Positions 54,985 to 64,000 of a DNA stretch of 64,000 nt are shown in pieces. Position numbers and translations under genes: made by a program. Numbering within the stretch: the first letter of the stretch is position 1; every line of letters starts with the position of its first letter. Below the pieces are notes generated by a model. The model was not told the DNA's origin and searched no databases. It saw nothing but the letters and a program-made list of their open reading frames with translations. Location: NCBI RefSeq assembly GCF_015207755.1, contig NZ_JADEWH010000010.1, positions 62,001-126,000 on the forward strand, read 5' to 3'. The stretch is from Nodularia sp. LEGE 06071. Lineage in GTDB: Bacteria; Cyanobacteriota; Cyanobacteriia; Cyanobacteriales; Nostocaceae.

Positions 54985-55382
54985 TAAACCAATAAATTTT
55001 CTATCCCAAGTTATTAGCTCGACTTGATCTATTTTTTTGCCCCACTATTGCTGAAACTCATGTGAGACTGTAGTTTTACGTTTTGAACTTCATCGATACT
55101 CTGTGACCTAGAAAAAGTATTTGCTTAAAAGCCCGAATTTTTGCCAAATAAAGCAGCAGCGTTCTGAATTTTGGATAAAATCAAGCTAATTCAATAAATT
55201 TAACCAAAAATTGTAGGGTGGGTTAGCGCAGCGTAACCCACCATTATCCTACAAATTAATTGAGGATTTTATTCTTTGGAAGTCCCTAGTATTAATTAAA
55301 ATTTTGAAATAATTCTGATAATGGTGAGTTAATAACTGCTCACCATTAACTTTAACGAAAAACTAACATCAAATCACAGTCA
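54985..55382. other. 398-bp spacer with small repeats
   Basis: Holds the hairpin at 55217-55242 and the 19-nt repeat at 55268-55286 that matches 37498-37516 in inverse form. No gene is seen. Confidence 0.45.
55217..55242. repeat. Small dispersed hairpin repeat (GGTGGGTTA...TAACCCACC)
   Basis: Perfect 9-bp inverted repeat with loop GCGCAGCG. It is of the same make-up as those at 5437 and 6707. Confidence 0.65.
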
Positions 55383-57008
55383 CTACAACTGAGATAAGCG
55401 TTGTTGGTAGTATTGAATAATTTGCCCTGTGACTTCCGACACGTTAAGACCATCAGACTGTATTTCAACTGCATCTGCTGCTTTTTGTAAAGGGGAAACT
55501 TTACGAGTGCTATCTTTCCAGTCACGTTCGGCAATATCCCGTTTTAGCTGCTCTAAATTTAATTCGGGTTGACCCTGTTCTTTAAAGTCTTGCTGACGGC
55601 GATGGGCGCGTTCACTGACTGAAGCGGTTAAGAAAATCTTGACTTCAGCATCGGGGAAGACATGAGTCCCAATGTCTCGACCTTCCGCGACTAAACCACC
55701 TTTTTTACCCCAGCTTTGCTGTTTTTTTACGAGTGCTTGACGCACAGCACTTTGTGCAGCTATTGCTGAGACTTGGGATGTTACCTCAATTGTGCGAATT
55801 GCCTGAGTCACATCAGTACCATTAATCCAAACCCTGACTGGGGATTGTAAATCATGGCTGGGGGTAAGTTCAATGTTACACTGACTGACTAATTCAGCGA
55901 TAGCTTCGCTTGCCCCAGGCATCGCACATTGATCATCAATGGCAATACCCTGTTGTAGCACTAGCCAAGTCACAGCGCGATACATAGCACCTGTATCTAG
56001 ATACACTAGATTCAGCTTGGTGGCGACTTGACGAGCCACTGTGGATTTACCAGCCCCTGCTGGGCCATCGATGGCGATGATGGGTTGACGATCGCTCAAA
56101 ATGATATTATCAATCAAACGTGTCGAACCAAGACGAGCTGCGATCGCCAGCATTCCTTCCTCCTCAACTGTTTCTAAAGACATTAACGTATTCGGTTTCA
56201 CCAATTCAATATATTCCACGATTAGATTACTAACCTTTGCTAGTTCTCGCTGTACCACAGCTATCAGCTCGCTACTGTCACGAACACCTGCCTTGAATGC
56301 AGCTGATCCTTGCCGTAAACCTCGATATAAGACTGCTGCTTGCTCTTTTTCTGGTGCAGTCAAATATTCGTTACGAGAACTTAAAGCAAGACCCGACGCT
56401 TCCCGCACTGTTGGACAAGCAACAACCTCTACTGGCAAATTCAAATCAACCACCAGCTGTCTAATAATAGCCAGTTGTTGACCATCTTTTTGTCCAAAGT
56501 AGGCTCGCTCAGGTTGTACCAAGTTCAAAAGTTTGGTCACAATCGTTGCCACACCTTGAAAGTGACCTAGCCGAGAACGACCACACAAACCTAACATCAT
56601 AGCAGATGGAGGCGTGACTTGTGTAACTTGAGATTCTTCTAGACTTTTCTGGGAAACACCCATTTCCTCCGGAGTCGGTGCAAAAATCGCATCTACCCCT
56701 GCTTGCATACAAAGTTGTTGATCTAACTCTAAAGTGCGGGGATAACGTTGATAATCCTCATGAGGAGCAAATTGCAGGGGATTGACAAAAATACTGACAA
56801 TCACCGTAGAATTTTCTTGCCTGGCTCTTTTAATCAAGCTCAAATGACCTTGATGTAATCCTCCCATCGTCGGTACCAAACCGACAGCCGTCTGGTACCA
56901 GCTAGTTATTTCATCTAGTCCCAAATCTTCTGGGACTGTCAGCTGATTTTCTGAACAGCGTTTAGTTAAATAGCAGCGTAAAGCTGCGACTGTTGTCAGC
57001 AGGCGCAC
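55383..57008 (-). CDS. panC-cmk: Fused pantothenate synthetase / cytidylate kinase
   Basis: The protein has 541 residues. The N-terminal PanC (about 1-295) has VPTMGGLHQGHLSLI, VSIFVNPLQFAPHEDYQRYP, YFGQKDGQQLAIIRQ and SSRNEYL, and joins pantoate with beta-alanine using ATP. The C-terminal cytidylate kinase (about 310-541) has P-loop IAIDGPAGAGKSTVAR, DTGAMYRAVTW and GRDIGTHVFPDAEVKIFLTA. This two-in-one gene is a hallmark of cyanobacteria. It is separate from other CoA genes here (coaE at 39425). It stands alone. Confidence 0.94.
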   Translation of the reverse strand: MRLLTTVAALRCYLTKRCSENQLTVPEDLGLDEITSWYQTAVGLVPTMGGLHQGHLSLIKRARQENSTVIVSIFVNPLQFAPHEDYQRYPRTLELDQQLCMQAGVDAIFAPTPEEMGVSQKSLEESQVTQVTPPSAMMLGLCGRSRLGHFQGVATIVTKLLNLVQPERAYFGQKDGQQLAIIRQLVVDLNLPVEVVACPTVREASGLALSSRNEYLTAPEKEQAAVLYRGLRQGSAAFKAGVRDSSELIAVVQRELAKVSNLIVEYIELVKPNTLMSLETVEEEGMLAIAARLGSTRLIDNIILSDRQPIIAIDGPAGAGKSTVARQVATKLNLVYLDTGAMYRAVTWLVLQQGIAIDDQCAMPGASEAIAELVSQCNIELTPSHDLQSPVRVWINGTDVTQAIRTIEVTSQVSAIAAQSAVRQALVKKQQSWGKKGGLVAEGRDIGTHVFPDAEVKIFLTASVSERAHRRQQDFKEQGQPELNLEQLKRDIAERDWKDSTRKVSPLQKAADAVEIQSDGLNVSEVTGQIIQYYQQRLSQL

Positions 57009-57157
57009 AAAATTCCCCTAGTTCTTTTTAAGCCTCTCCCCCGTTAGTTTATATCTGAAATAGGGGCAGGGGTATTGAACTAGGGGAATTAGGGAGTGGG
57101 GAGTGGGGAATGGGTTGGTGAAGATTTGCCTTGTCCCCTTTGTCCTATCCTGAAGAA

Positions 57158-58264
57158 TTATCTCCCCAGAACTTCAACCTTGACTGGTGCAACACCACTA
57201 TTAATCATTCCTAAGTTACGAGCAGCACCAGTAGACACATCGATGACTCGACCCCGAATGAATGGACCGCGGTCATTGATTCGTACCACAACTGAACGAC
57301 CATTACGAGTGTTGGTGACACGGACTCGCGTCCCAAAAGGTAAGCTACGATGGGCGGCAGTCATGCCTTCGGGATTAAATCTTTCCCCAGTTGCAGTGGG
57401 TCTACCAGCGAAACCGCGACCGTAAAAAGAAGCGAGTCCTCGGAAACTGAGTCGTATATTGCCGACGATTTGCTGTCCCTGCGGTGGCAGAGAAATTCTG
57501 GCGGGTTCTGGTAGATTAAGAATTTCATTGACGGGAGATGCATTACCAATCAGTCTCCGCAAGCGATTGGTTGCTTGCAATGCATCTTCTGCCAGATTTT
57601 TGGTAGTACCGGCTAGAATGGTTTTTTCATTGATTTCTAGCAATTCTTGGTCATTAATTTTAATTGTATACCGCTCGCTTGGCTGTTGTTGGACAGAGGC
57701 ATTTTTGTTCTGGGCTTGATTGGCTGTAGATTCGCCCTCACCCTTCCAACTGACGGTAATCTTTTCAGCGTCCTCACTGTTTCGGACTAGCTGGTTGATA
57801 CTGGCTGCTATTAAACCAGCTCTATGAACCGGGTCATCATGAAGCGATTTTTTTTGGTTTCTCGCATTCGTAAAATTCCCGACTCTGGTTAACTCGGTTG
57901 AGTCACCGGCAATCAAGGTATACGACTGTTGTCCCTGAGTATCTCCAATTACACCAACTTTCCGATCAACACTCGCAAGTGGCTGAGAACTCAAAAAGGT
58001 GATCACTGGAATATCTTTGATAAACAGGGTTGCCGCCTTACGATCTCCAATGTTGTGAGAATGAATGTTTGTCACCACAGCATCCGAGGTAAGTTTCCCT
58101 GCTGAGGTTTGAAACTCTCCTACTTTAACGGCATCACTAACTGATGATTTTTGAGAAACTGGAGTAGCTTCTTTTGCCGTAGCAGTTTGAGTGTGACGGG
58201 CTGAGGGCATACCCAAAGCAGTCAGAAACAGGGCGACAATAGTCCACAAATATCTTTGATTCAT
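57158..58264 (-). CDS. rlpA: RlpA family septal-ring lytic transglycosylase / DPBB protein
   Basis: The protein has 368 residues. A signal peptide opens it ([16 protein letters not shown]). A long spacer of about 230 residues with little known motif follows, and then the double-psi beta-barrel domain at the end ([56 protein letters not shown]). RlpA cuts peptidoglycan glycan strands without stem peptides, usually at division sites. It ends in VEVLGR with no SPOR domain. The spacer has [17 protein letters not shown]. It stands alone after panC-cmk, on the same strand. Confidence 0.88.
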   Translation of the reverse strand: MNQRYLWTIVALFLTALGMPSARHTQTATAKEATPVSQKSSVSDAVKVGEFQTSAGKLTSDAVVTNIHSHNIGDRKAATLFIKDIPVITFLSSQPLASVDRKVGVIGDTQGQQSYTLIAGDSTELTRVGNFTNARNQKKSLHDDPVHRAGLIAASINQLVRNSEDAEKITVSWKGEGESTANQAQNKNASVQQQPSERYTIKINDQELLEINEKTILAGTTKNLAEDALQATNRLRRLIGNASPVNEILNLPEPARISLPPQGQQIVGNIRLSFRGLASFYGRGFAGRPTATGERFNPEGMTAAHRSLPFGTRVRVTNTRNGRSVVVRINDRGPFIRGRVIDVSTGAARNLGMINSGVAPVKVEVLGR

Positions 58265-59061
58265 GCGTCCGATTTTTAAAGCGACTGTACAACAGAAGGT
58301 TCTAAGTTGGTGGGATTTTATAGCACTAAAAGTGACACATTCCTAATAACTTGAACTGATTCTGCTCTCACTTTTTGTTTATTAACTGCAACAGAGTAAC
58401 ATGAACCTTTGAGCTTGGGGATCAGGGATTTAGCGTAGATATACATCACTTCATTCAATTTCAATTCCAATTTACAGGGCAGAACCGTTCTCGAATGCGG
58501 TTTTGGAGTATGTAACGTTTTTTTCAATTAAGAAAATTTTTAATGCGAAAATTTAATATTTTGGCGATTTTTAATTAGCTGTAAGACCTCTGATATTTAA
58601 ATGTAGTTTAAATAACATATAATTTAATTAAATAATGTAGTTAAGAATTTCATATAGTTAAGACCAAACTCTGGAAAAATGCTTGATTGTATTTAGGGAA
58701 TAAATTTTTCATATCCTCAGCAAATTCATTTGTATCAAGACTTACAGAAAATATTTATTTTAAATAAGCTAACAGCTAGACTCTGGCTGGAAGTTAATTT
58801 ATGAAATTTTATTAAGTAAATATACTAAAAACTTTTACTTAATAAGTATATTAATTGTCTGATTATCTAAGCAAATATATGTATAAAATTTAGTTGGTTC
58901 GGTAACTAAAAATTTTTGTTCAACAAATTAAAATCAATAATGAGACAATTAAAAAAGCTTCACTGGCATGAGTAGATAAAAACCTGTGTAGCAAAAAATA
59001 CGGGTATTTTCGCTTGCCATATTGACTCAAATATGATTTTTTAGAGTAACTTATCAGCTTT
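58265..59061. other. 797-bp AT-rich spacer
   Basis: A 69-residue minus-strand frame (58318-58527) is present but has no features of a real gene. Otherwise, very AT-rich DNA with short direct repeats of AATTTAATTAAATAA type. The glutaminase promoter should be near its right end. Confidence 0.4.
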
Positions 59062-60042
59062 ATGGCAAATCAAGTAAATTTAGAAGATTTAGAAAACGTC
59101 TCAGCGCCATTTTTAGCTGTTCTCAACGACTTATATTCCCAATACAAGTCACAAAATGAGGGTACATTAGCTAACTATATTCCAGAGCTGGCGAAGGTCA
59201 ATCCGGAATTATTCAGCATTTGTATTGTTACGGTAGATGGCCAAACTTACCAAGTGGGGGATGATCAACAACAATTTACCATCCAGTCCATTTCTAAAGT
59301 GTTTGCTTACGGACTGGCCTTAGAAGATCATGGACGGGATTATGTTTTAACCAGAGTTGGCGTTGAACCAACAGGAGACGCATTCAACGCGATTATTCTC
59401 GATGAAACATCGAAGCGACCTTATAACCCAATGGTAAATGCCGGTGCGATCGCCACTACCAGTTTAATCAAAGGATCTGGTCCAACGGAACGCTTAAACC
59501 GGGTGCTGGAAATGTTTAGCAAATACACCGGCAGGGATACAATGGTCGATATTTCGGTGTTTACCTCTGAACGCAGTACGGGACATCGCAACCGCGCCAT
59601 TGCACACCTGATGCTAAATTTTGGCATGATTGACCAAAATATTGAGGAAGTTTTGGATCTTTACTTTCAGCAATGTGCTGTCATGGTGAATTGTCAAGAT
59701 TTAGCGGTGATGGCGGCGACTCTGGCTAACAAAGGTATTAACCCAGTTACGAAAAAACAAGCATTAGATAGTAGTTACGTCAAAGATATTCTCAGCGTGA
59801 TGTACACCTGCGGGATGTATAACTTTGCTGGGGAGTGGGCTTATAAAGTGGGACTTCCGGCTAAAAGTGGGGTTTGTGGGGGAATTATGGCGGTTGTACC
59901 TCACAAAATGGGCATTGGTGTGTTTTCGCCTTTGTTAGATGTGCGTGGTAATAGTGTCCGGGGAGTTAAGGTATGTGAGGAACTCTCCCGGCGGTTAGGG
60001 TTACATTTATTTGAATGTTCAGGCGACGAGTTTAACTGTTAA
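59062..60042 (+). CDS. glsA: Glutaminase
   Basis: The protein has 326 residues. The catalytic Ser-Lys pair is in [11 protein letters not shown], and the motifs [30 protein letters not shown] and [16 protein letters not shown] are those of the GlsA/serine-dependent beta-lactamase fold. It turns glutamine into glutamate and ammonia. No STAS or cyclic-nucleotide-binding extension is present, so this is the single-domain form. The gene is alone, and it converges with the SLH-GHL10 gene. A 14-bp palindrome AACTGTTAACAGTT overlaps its stop codon and may end transcription. Confidence 0.93.
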   Translation: MANQVNLEDLENVSAPFLAVLNDLYSQYKSQNEGTLANYIPELAKVNPELFSICIVTVDGQTYQVGDDQQQFTIQSISKVFAYGLALEDHGRDYVLTRVGVEPTGDAFNAIILDETSKRPYNPMVNAGAIATTSLIKGSGPTERLNRVLEMFSKYTGRDTMVDISVFTSERSTGHRNRAIAHLMLNFGMIDQNIEEVLDLYFQQCAVMVNCQDLAVMAATLANKGINPVTKKQALDSSYVKDILSVMYTCGMYNFAGEWAYKVGLPAKSGVCGGIMAVVPHKMGIGVFSPLLDVRGNSVRGVKVCEELSRRLGLHLFECSGDEFNC

Positions 60043-60060
60043 CAGTTCTCAGTGACTGAT

Positions 60061-62091
60061 TTAAATGACTGTAATTACCACACCCTGACTCTCATTCCCT
60101 AACCTATCAACTGCACACACTGCATAGTTTCCAGCTTGTGAAACTGTGGCGAAGGTTGTTCCAGCTGATAATATCCGCTGGATTGTCCAATAGTCACCAT
60201 ACTCTCGATAAAGTGTCCAAGACCGGACTGGCTGATTATCACCAGGTCGCCAACTGAGGCGGCGATTGTTAACTTGTAGTTCTTGGGGTGGTGGTGGAGG
60301 AGGAGTTGTATTCCGCCAGGGCATGGTGGGGGCTAGGGCGGGGGTAGAATAAAGGGAATTTCGGAAACTGTCTGCAATTCCCTGACGATTTTGAGTTATG
60401 GAACTCATGCTGAAGAAGATATTACCCTGTGATAATCGCACCCTATTAGCGGTTAGGTTGCGCGTAATGGCGACTTGTTGCTGAATTTCTTCATTTTTCC
60501 AAGCTTTGCCATCGAGGAGACTAATATTATTGCCTACATATATATGTCGTTGGCTAGTATTAATTTCTGTCCACCATTTCAGCAATACGGGATAACTTTG
60601 GGCAGCTTGGTCGATGCGCCAATACAGTTGGGGGGCTAAATAATCTACCATACCTCCTTGTAACCATCTTTTGGCATCAGCATACAACTGATTATAAGCA
60701 TCTAAGCCATTGATTCCTGGTGGTTGTCCTGGTTGGTAAATACCAAAGGGACTAATACCAAATTTAACGTGGGGTTTTGTGGCTTTAATTCCTTCCGATA
60801 TACGTACTACCATTTGAGTCACATTGTTCCGTCGCCAGTCACCTAAGCTGAGTTGACCACCATTTGCTTGAGAAGCTGCATAGGTTTTATTGTCGGGGAA
60901 GGTTTGACCTTGGATAGGATAGGGATAAAAATAATCATCTAGATGAACGGCATCTATATCATAGCGACGGACAACATCCATAATGACGTTGAAAGCGCGA
61001 TCTTGGACGATTTTACTGCCTGGGTCCATCCATAGTTGATTACCCCATTGGTAAACTAGTTCGGGGTTGGTGACAGCTATATGGGTTCTGGCGTTGGGTC
61101 TAGCTGTGAGGCTGGTTTTGGCGCGGTAGGGGTTGAACCAAGCATGAAGTTCTATATTGCGTTTGTGACATTCGGCGATCGCAAACTCTAAAGGATCATA
61201 ATATGGATCTGGTGCTTTACCTTGAGTTCCCGTCAACCAAGCACTCCAAGGTTCAAACTGGGAAGCATATAAAGCATCACCCTCTGGTCGGACTTGCAAA
61301 ATCAGGGCGTTAAAATTCAGCGCTTGTAGTCGGGTGACGATTTCGATAAATTCTGCTTTCTGTTGTGCTGTGGAAAGTCCGGCTTGGGAAGGCCAATCAT
61401 TATTCCATACTGTTGTTACCCACGCCCCCCGAAACTCTCGTTCATGGTAAATGTTCTCTATGGGAGGGGTGGCGACAACGTTGGGGGGAACTACGATATA
61501 GTTAGAGGGGAGTTTTTCTCTCATCTGTAAATAGACCATAGCCTGATATACCATGACTACCACGTCTGCACGAGTTGCGGCTACAGTGGGGTTGAGTAGT
61601 TTGACGTTGGGGTAACTAGCTACTAAGTTTTTTGCAGTAGCGATCGCAATTTGATTTTTAGCATAGGCCGGAATCTTGGCTGCATCTTCATAAATTTGGG
61701 TTAATACATCCAATAAATCGGGTTTGACATTAGCCGCAATGTCCAAGCCGTTGACTATTGCAACTAAAACATCACTACGGAAAATTCTGTCATTGGGGCG
61801 GAAACGTCCATCAGGATAGCCGATGAAAAATCCGGCTTCGTAAGTTTTTTTAATTCCATTCAAGGCCCAGTGATTATCCGGAACATCAATAAACGGAACA
61901 TATTCCCGTTGAGGAGACCGGATAAATACTGCGGCCAGTATAGCGGCAAATTCAGCGCGAGTGACTGAGTTATCTGGTCGAAACGTGCCATTAGGATAGC
62001 CATTTAAAATACTGCGTTCTGTTAATGCTTCAATGAATGGCCTAGCCCAATGATTTTGAATATCCGGGAAACGAGTAGGTGTAGATACCAT
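60061..62091 (-). CDS. SLH-domain protein with GHL10/DUF187 glycoside hydrolase
   Basis: The protein has 676 residues. Three S-layer homology domains come first (about 8-190: FPDIQNHWARPFIEALTERS, FIDVPDNHWALNGIKKTYEA and a weaker third). The GHL10 TIM barrel follows (about 215-560: EFRGAWVTTVWNNDWPSQAG, VRPEGDALYAS, ELHAWFNPYRA, VHLDDYFYPYP, KFGISPFGIYQ, MVDYLAPQLYW). A C-terminal fibronectin-like piece closes it after a PPPPPPQ run. Such proteins bind the cell surface and may cut surface glycans. The usual signal peptide is missing: an in-frame stop lies five codons upstream of ATG 62091. It is convergent with glsA. Confidence 0.88.
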   Translation of the reverse strand: MVSTPTRFPDIQNHWARPFIEALTERSILNGYPNGTFRPDNSVTRAEFAAILAAVFIRSPQREYVPFIDVPDNHWALNGIKKTYEAGFFIGYPDGRFRPNDRIFRSDVLVAIVNGLDIAANVKPDLLDVLTQIYEDAAKIPAYAKNQIAIATAKNLVASYPNVKLLNPTVAATRADVVVMVYQAMVYLQMREKLPSNYIVVPPNVVATPPIENIYHEREFRGAWVTTVWNNDWPSQAGLSTAQQKAEFIEIVTRLQALNFNALILQVRPEGDALYASQFEPWSAWLTGTQGKAPDPYYDPLEFAIAECHKRNIELHAWFNPYRAKTSLTARPNARTHIAVTNPELVYQWGNQLWMDPGSKIVQDRAFNVIMDVVRRYDIDAVHLDDYFYPYPIQGQTFPDNKTYAASQANGGQLSLGDWRRNNVTQMVVRISEGIKATKPHVKFGISPFGIYQPGQPPGINGLDAYNQLYADAKRWLQGGMVDYLAPQLYWRIDQAAQSYPVLLKWWTEINTSQRHIYVGNNISLLDGKAWKNEEIQQQVAITRNLTANRVRLSQGNIFFSMSSITQNRQGIADSFRNSLYSTPALAPTMPWRNTTPPPPPPQELQVNNRRLSWRPGDNQPVRSWTLYREYGDYWTIQRILSAGTTFATVSQAGNYAVCAVDRLGNESQGVVITVI

Positions 62092-62439
62092 GATGGATTG
62101 TAACTAGCTTGGGTTCATTTTCATCTTCTTTGTTAATTTAGCAACAGTCAAGCGATTTGCTGTCAGCGTAGCTATCCCCGTCAGGACTTGACGCGATCGC
62201 AATTTGATTTCTCCGGCTTTTTCTCTGTGTAAGATGAAATATGAGCCAATTTTTCGGCAACTTATGGTTAACACAGGAACACAACTCACTCTAGAAGGAT
62301 TTCTGTCCCATGAGTTCGTTGATTGTCAGTGCATATTGAAAATGTCTGGAAAATTTTTTATTCGACTTAACAAGTTGATGTCCTAACTTGATTTACTAGC
62401 TAAAATAGAGCTTTACAGAAGTAGGTGAGTATTTGAAAA
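62092..62439. other. 348-bp spacer between divergent genes
   Basis: Two opposed 60-residue frames overlap here; neither has a convincing start or composition. No terminators are seen. Promoters for the two flanking genes should lie here. Confidence 0.35.
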
Positions 62440-62910
62440 GTGCGAAAACTCATACTTTACATATTATTCTTACTTAGCTTATTTAGCGTTCTGGGATTTT
62501 CTCATGTTTCTACTTACCTCTCAGAACAAGCTCCGATAGTTAGGTGTCAGCAATGGGGATTTAATCGGACGCAAGGTAAAAAGTACTATACGTATCCTGA
62601 GAAGTTAGTAGTTCAACCTTGGCGTGGACAACATAATGTCTACGCTATATTTGTAATTCCTAGTGGCTACAAAAGAGATAGTTTATTCACAGTAACAATA
62701 CCTGGAAGTCCAACTTATTGCGGACGATTTCAGAATATTGACAAAGCTTTATCTGGAGTTGATCAAGCAAAGTCTAATACCAAGATTAGGGGATTTTTAA
62801 ACACTCGCATTGCTGTGAAGTTAATTGCTCAAGGTAAGTTAAGTCAGTTAAAAGAACGACAAAATTGGAGGTTAGGTTACGTCAAGCGTTCGCAAAGATC
62901 ATATTTTTAA
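62440..62910 (+). CDS. Small secreted hypothetical protein (156 aa)
   Basis: A GTG start opens a signal peptide MRKLILYILFLLSLFSVLGF, cut near SHVST. The mature part is basic (many Arg and Lys) and has two Cys (VRCQQWGF and TYCGRF) that might form a disulphide bond. IFVIPSGYKRDSLFTVTIPG looks like beta strands. I know no family. It stands alone next to short repeat DNA (AACGCAAAGGATCGCAGAG) at its end. Confidence 0.65.
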   Translation: MRKLILYILFLLSLFSVLGFSHVSTYLSEQAPIVRCQQWGFNRTQGKKYYTYPEKLVVQPWRGQHNVYAIFVIPSGYKRDSLFTVTIPGSPTYCGRFQNIDKALSGVDQAKSNTKIRGFLNTRIAVKLIAQGKLSQLKERQNWRLGYVKRSQRSYF

Positions 62911-62943
62911 CGCAAAGGATCGCAGAGGAGGTTTTTCTGCGTT

Positions 62944-63999
62944 TCATAAATCCATGACTTGACGATAATGAGTTTCTATTTGTTCTACACTTTGAGATTT
63001 GCGCTTTGTTTCCCACTGACTGCGGTTAAATAATTCTTGCCGTAAATTATCTAAGTTAATGGTATTAACTTGACCATTGGTCACAATTTGCTTTCCCTTT
63101 ACCCAAGCACTATGGACAACATTTGTGGGACGACCTAATACTAATAATCCAATGGGATCTGTCCGGGGAAGTAGTGATAAATTGGTGAGGTCGTAAAGTA
63201 CTAAGTCGGCTTGTTTACCTACGCTGAGTGAACCAATTTTGTCAGCTATATTCAGTCCTTTTGCACCTCCCAATGATGCCATTTCTACGGACTTTCTGGG
63301 TGTGATCCAGTTTTGATAATCTAAGTCTGTAATGTTGTGCAAGATGGAACCGATTTTGATGGCTTCTAGCAAGTCCTGGGAATCATTACTGGAAGCGCCA
63401 TCACAACCAAAACAGACGTTTACGCCAGCTCGGAGATATTTTAAAATTGGGGCGATACCACTGCCTAAACGGAGGTTACTCAAGGGGTTATGGACAACTG
63501 TCGATTGGGTTTGGGCGAGAATTGTGATATCAGTATCATTCAACCAGATACAATGAGCTAAAGAAGTGCGATCGCTTAAAAATCCAATCCGTTGCAGATG
63601 TTCAACAGCAGTACAACCGTATTTTTCTTGGGCGAGTTTTTTCTGTGCTTTGGTTTCTAGTAAGTGGGAATGACGACAAAGATTATAGCGATCGCTTAAC
63701 TCAATACATCCTGTAAATAAAGCATCAGTACACAATTGAATCCCCGTAGGTGCAACTAAAATACTTACACCCTCTTCTGGACGATGAAATTGTTTCACCG
63801 CCTCCTCTATAATTTGCAGTGTTGCCGCAGTTGAGCGAAAATAAGGCTCATGGTTTTGGACTGACTCCCCCGAAGGTATACCGGCGCTGAGGGATTCATC
63901 TTGAATCAGCGGCGCGATAAAAGCCCGAATTCCCACTTCTTTATAAGCGCGAACCGCAGTAGCGATGGTTTCTAATTCTAGCCCCGGAGTTAAAACCAA
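62944..63999 (-). CDS. Amidohydrolase (TrzA/MtaD-type deaminase), N-terminus outside window
   Basis: The frame runs to the window edge; the first part, with the usual H-x-H metal site, lies outside. The visible C-terminal 351 residues contain CRHSHLLETKAQ, SLAHCIWLNDTDI, VVHNPLSNLRLGSGIAPI and CFGCDGASSNDSQDLL, which carry the His and Asp metal ligands of the amidohydrolase family, and a C-terminal GSLSVGKQADLVLYDL. Members of this group deaminate S-adenosylhomocysteine, methylthioadenosine, or related purines and triazines. The exact substrate is unclear. Confidence 0.85.
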   Translation of the reverse strand: MVLTPGLELETIATAVRAYKEVGIRAFIAPLIQDESLSAGIPSGESVQNHEPYFRSTAATLQIIEEAVKQFHRPEEGVSILVAPTGIQLCTDALFTGCIELSDRYNLCRHSHLLETKAQKKLAQEKYGCTAVEHLQRIGFLSDRTSLAHCIWLNDTDITILAQTQSTVVHNPLSNLRLGSGIAPILKYLRAGVNVCFGCDGASSNDSQDLLEAIKIGSILHNITDLDYQNWITPRKSVEMASLGGAKGLNIADKIGSLSVGKQADLVLYDLTNLSLLPRTDPIGLLVLGRPTNVVHSAWVKGKQIVTNGQVNTINLDNLRQELFNRSQWETKRKSQSVEQIETHYRQVMDL

Positions 64000-64000
64000 A

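Noticed and set aside
58318-58527. 69-residue minus-strand frame upstream of rlpA
   Set aside because: No ribosome binding site, mixed composition and no motif; probably chance.
62104-62386. Two opposed 60-residue frames between the SLH gene and the secreted protein gene
   Set aside because: They overlap each other, and neither has a motif, start signal or coding-like composition.

Overview
The window is chromosomal DNA of a filamentous, probably heterocyst-forming cyanobacterium of the order Nostocales (Nostoc, Anabaena or Nodularia type). The evidence is the frequent HIP1 octamer GCGATCGC, AT-rich spacers with GGGAGTA-type heptamer repeats, cyanobacterium-specific fusions (PanC-Cmk, CobA-HemD), a pixGHIJL phototaxis operon with cyanobacteriochrome GAF domains, and an adjacent Flv3/Flv1 flavodiiron pair. 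I cannot name the species from sequence alone. No tRNA, rRNA or CRISPR array was seen.

Layout. 1-2.5 kb: a truncated repeat protein, an AEC permease and an M15 peptidase. 2.7-6.7 kb: a DUF2235 hydrolase, a cyclooxygenase-like fatty acid haem dioxygenase and a catalase-related hydroperoxide lyase, together a likely oxylipin (C8 alcohol) pathway. 6.9-7.9 kb: an ExbB/ExbD pair closed by a clear terminator. 8.2-19.3 kb: the main accessory region. It has four double-glycine-leader, Ser/Thr-rich peptide genes and a relic fifth, separated by look-alike hairpins. A C39-peptidase ABC exporter, an HlyD adaptor, a kinase-like protein lacking catalytic motifs, an unusual response regulator and a CHASE2 histidine kinase follow, with a TnpB gene lodged between the last two. 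20-25.3 kb: PBP2 and a polyamine ABC transporter, potA-potD-potB, with a 15-codon stump where potC should be. 25.3-35.3 kb: the pix operon on the minus strand, with a four-helix-bundle gene and a heptamer tract wedged between pixJ and pixL. 35.9-39.2 kb: a 14-residue-repeat protein with a PEP-CTERM-like tail, an NNMT-family methyltransferase, a small ORF and a universal stress protein.

39.4-64 kb is mostly housekeeping and redox: coaE, cobA-hemD, a discoidin lipoprotein, flv3-flv1, small conserved ORFs, mltA, a DUF5895 protein, a PHP phosphoesterase, purM and Fe-SOD sodB. A decayed second SOD gene of MnSOD type lies beside sodB. Then come an FkbM methyltransferase, panC-cmk, rlpA, glutaminase, an SLH plus GHL10 protein, a small secreted protein and an amidohydrolase cut by the window edge.

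How genes work together. The lipid genes form a substrate-release, dioxygenation and cleavage series. The GG peptides, exporter, adaptor and signalling genes form a candidate regulated peptide-secretion locus. The pix genes form one light-sensing chemotaxis-like pathway. Flv3 and Flv1 probably form a heterodimer that reduces O2. Short mobile repeats (three related hairpins, heptamer tracts, in-frame insertions in tnpB) are scattered throughout and mark several recent rearrangements.
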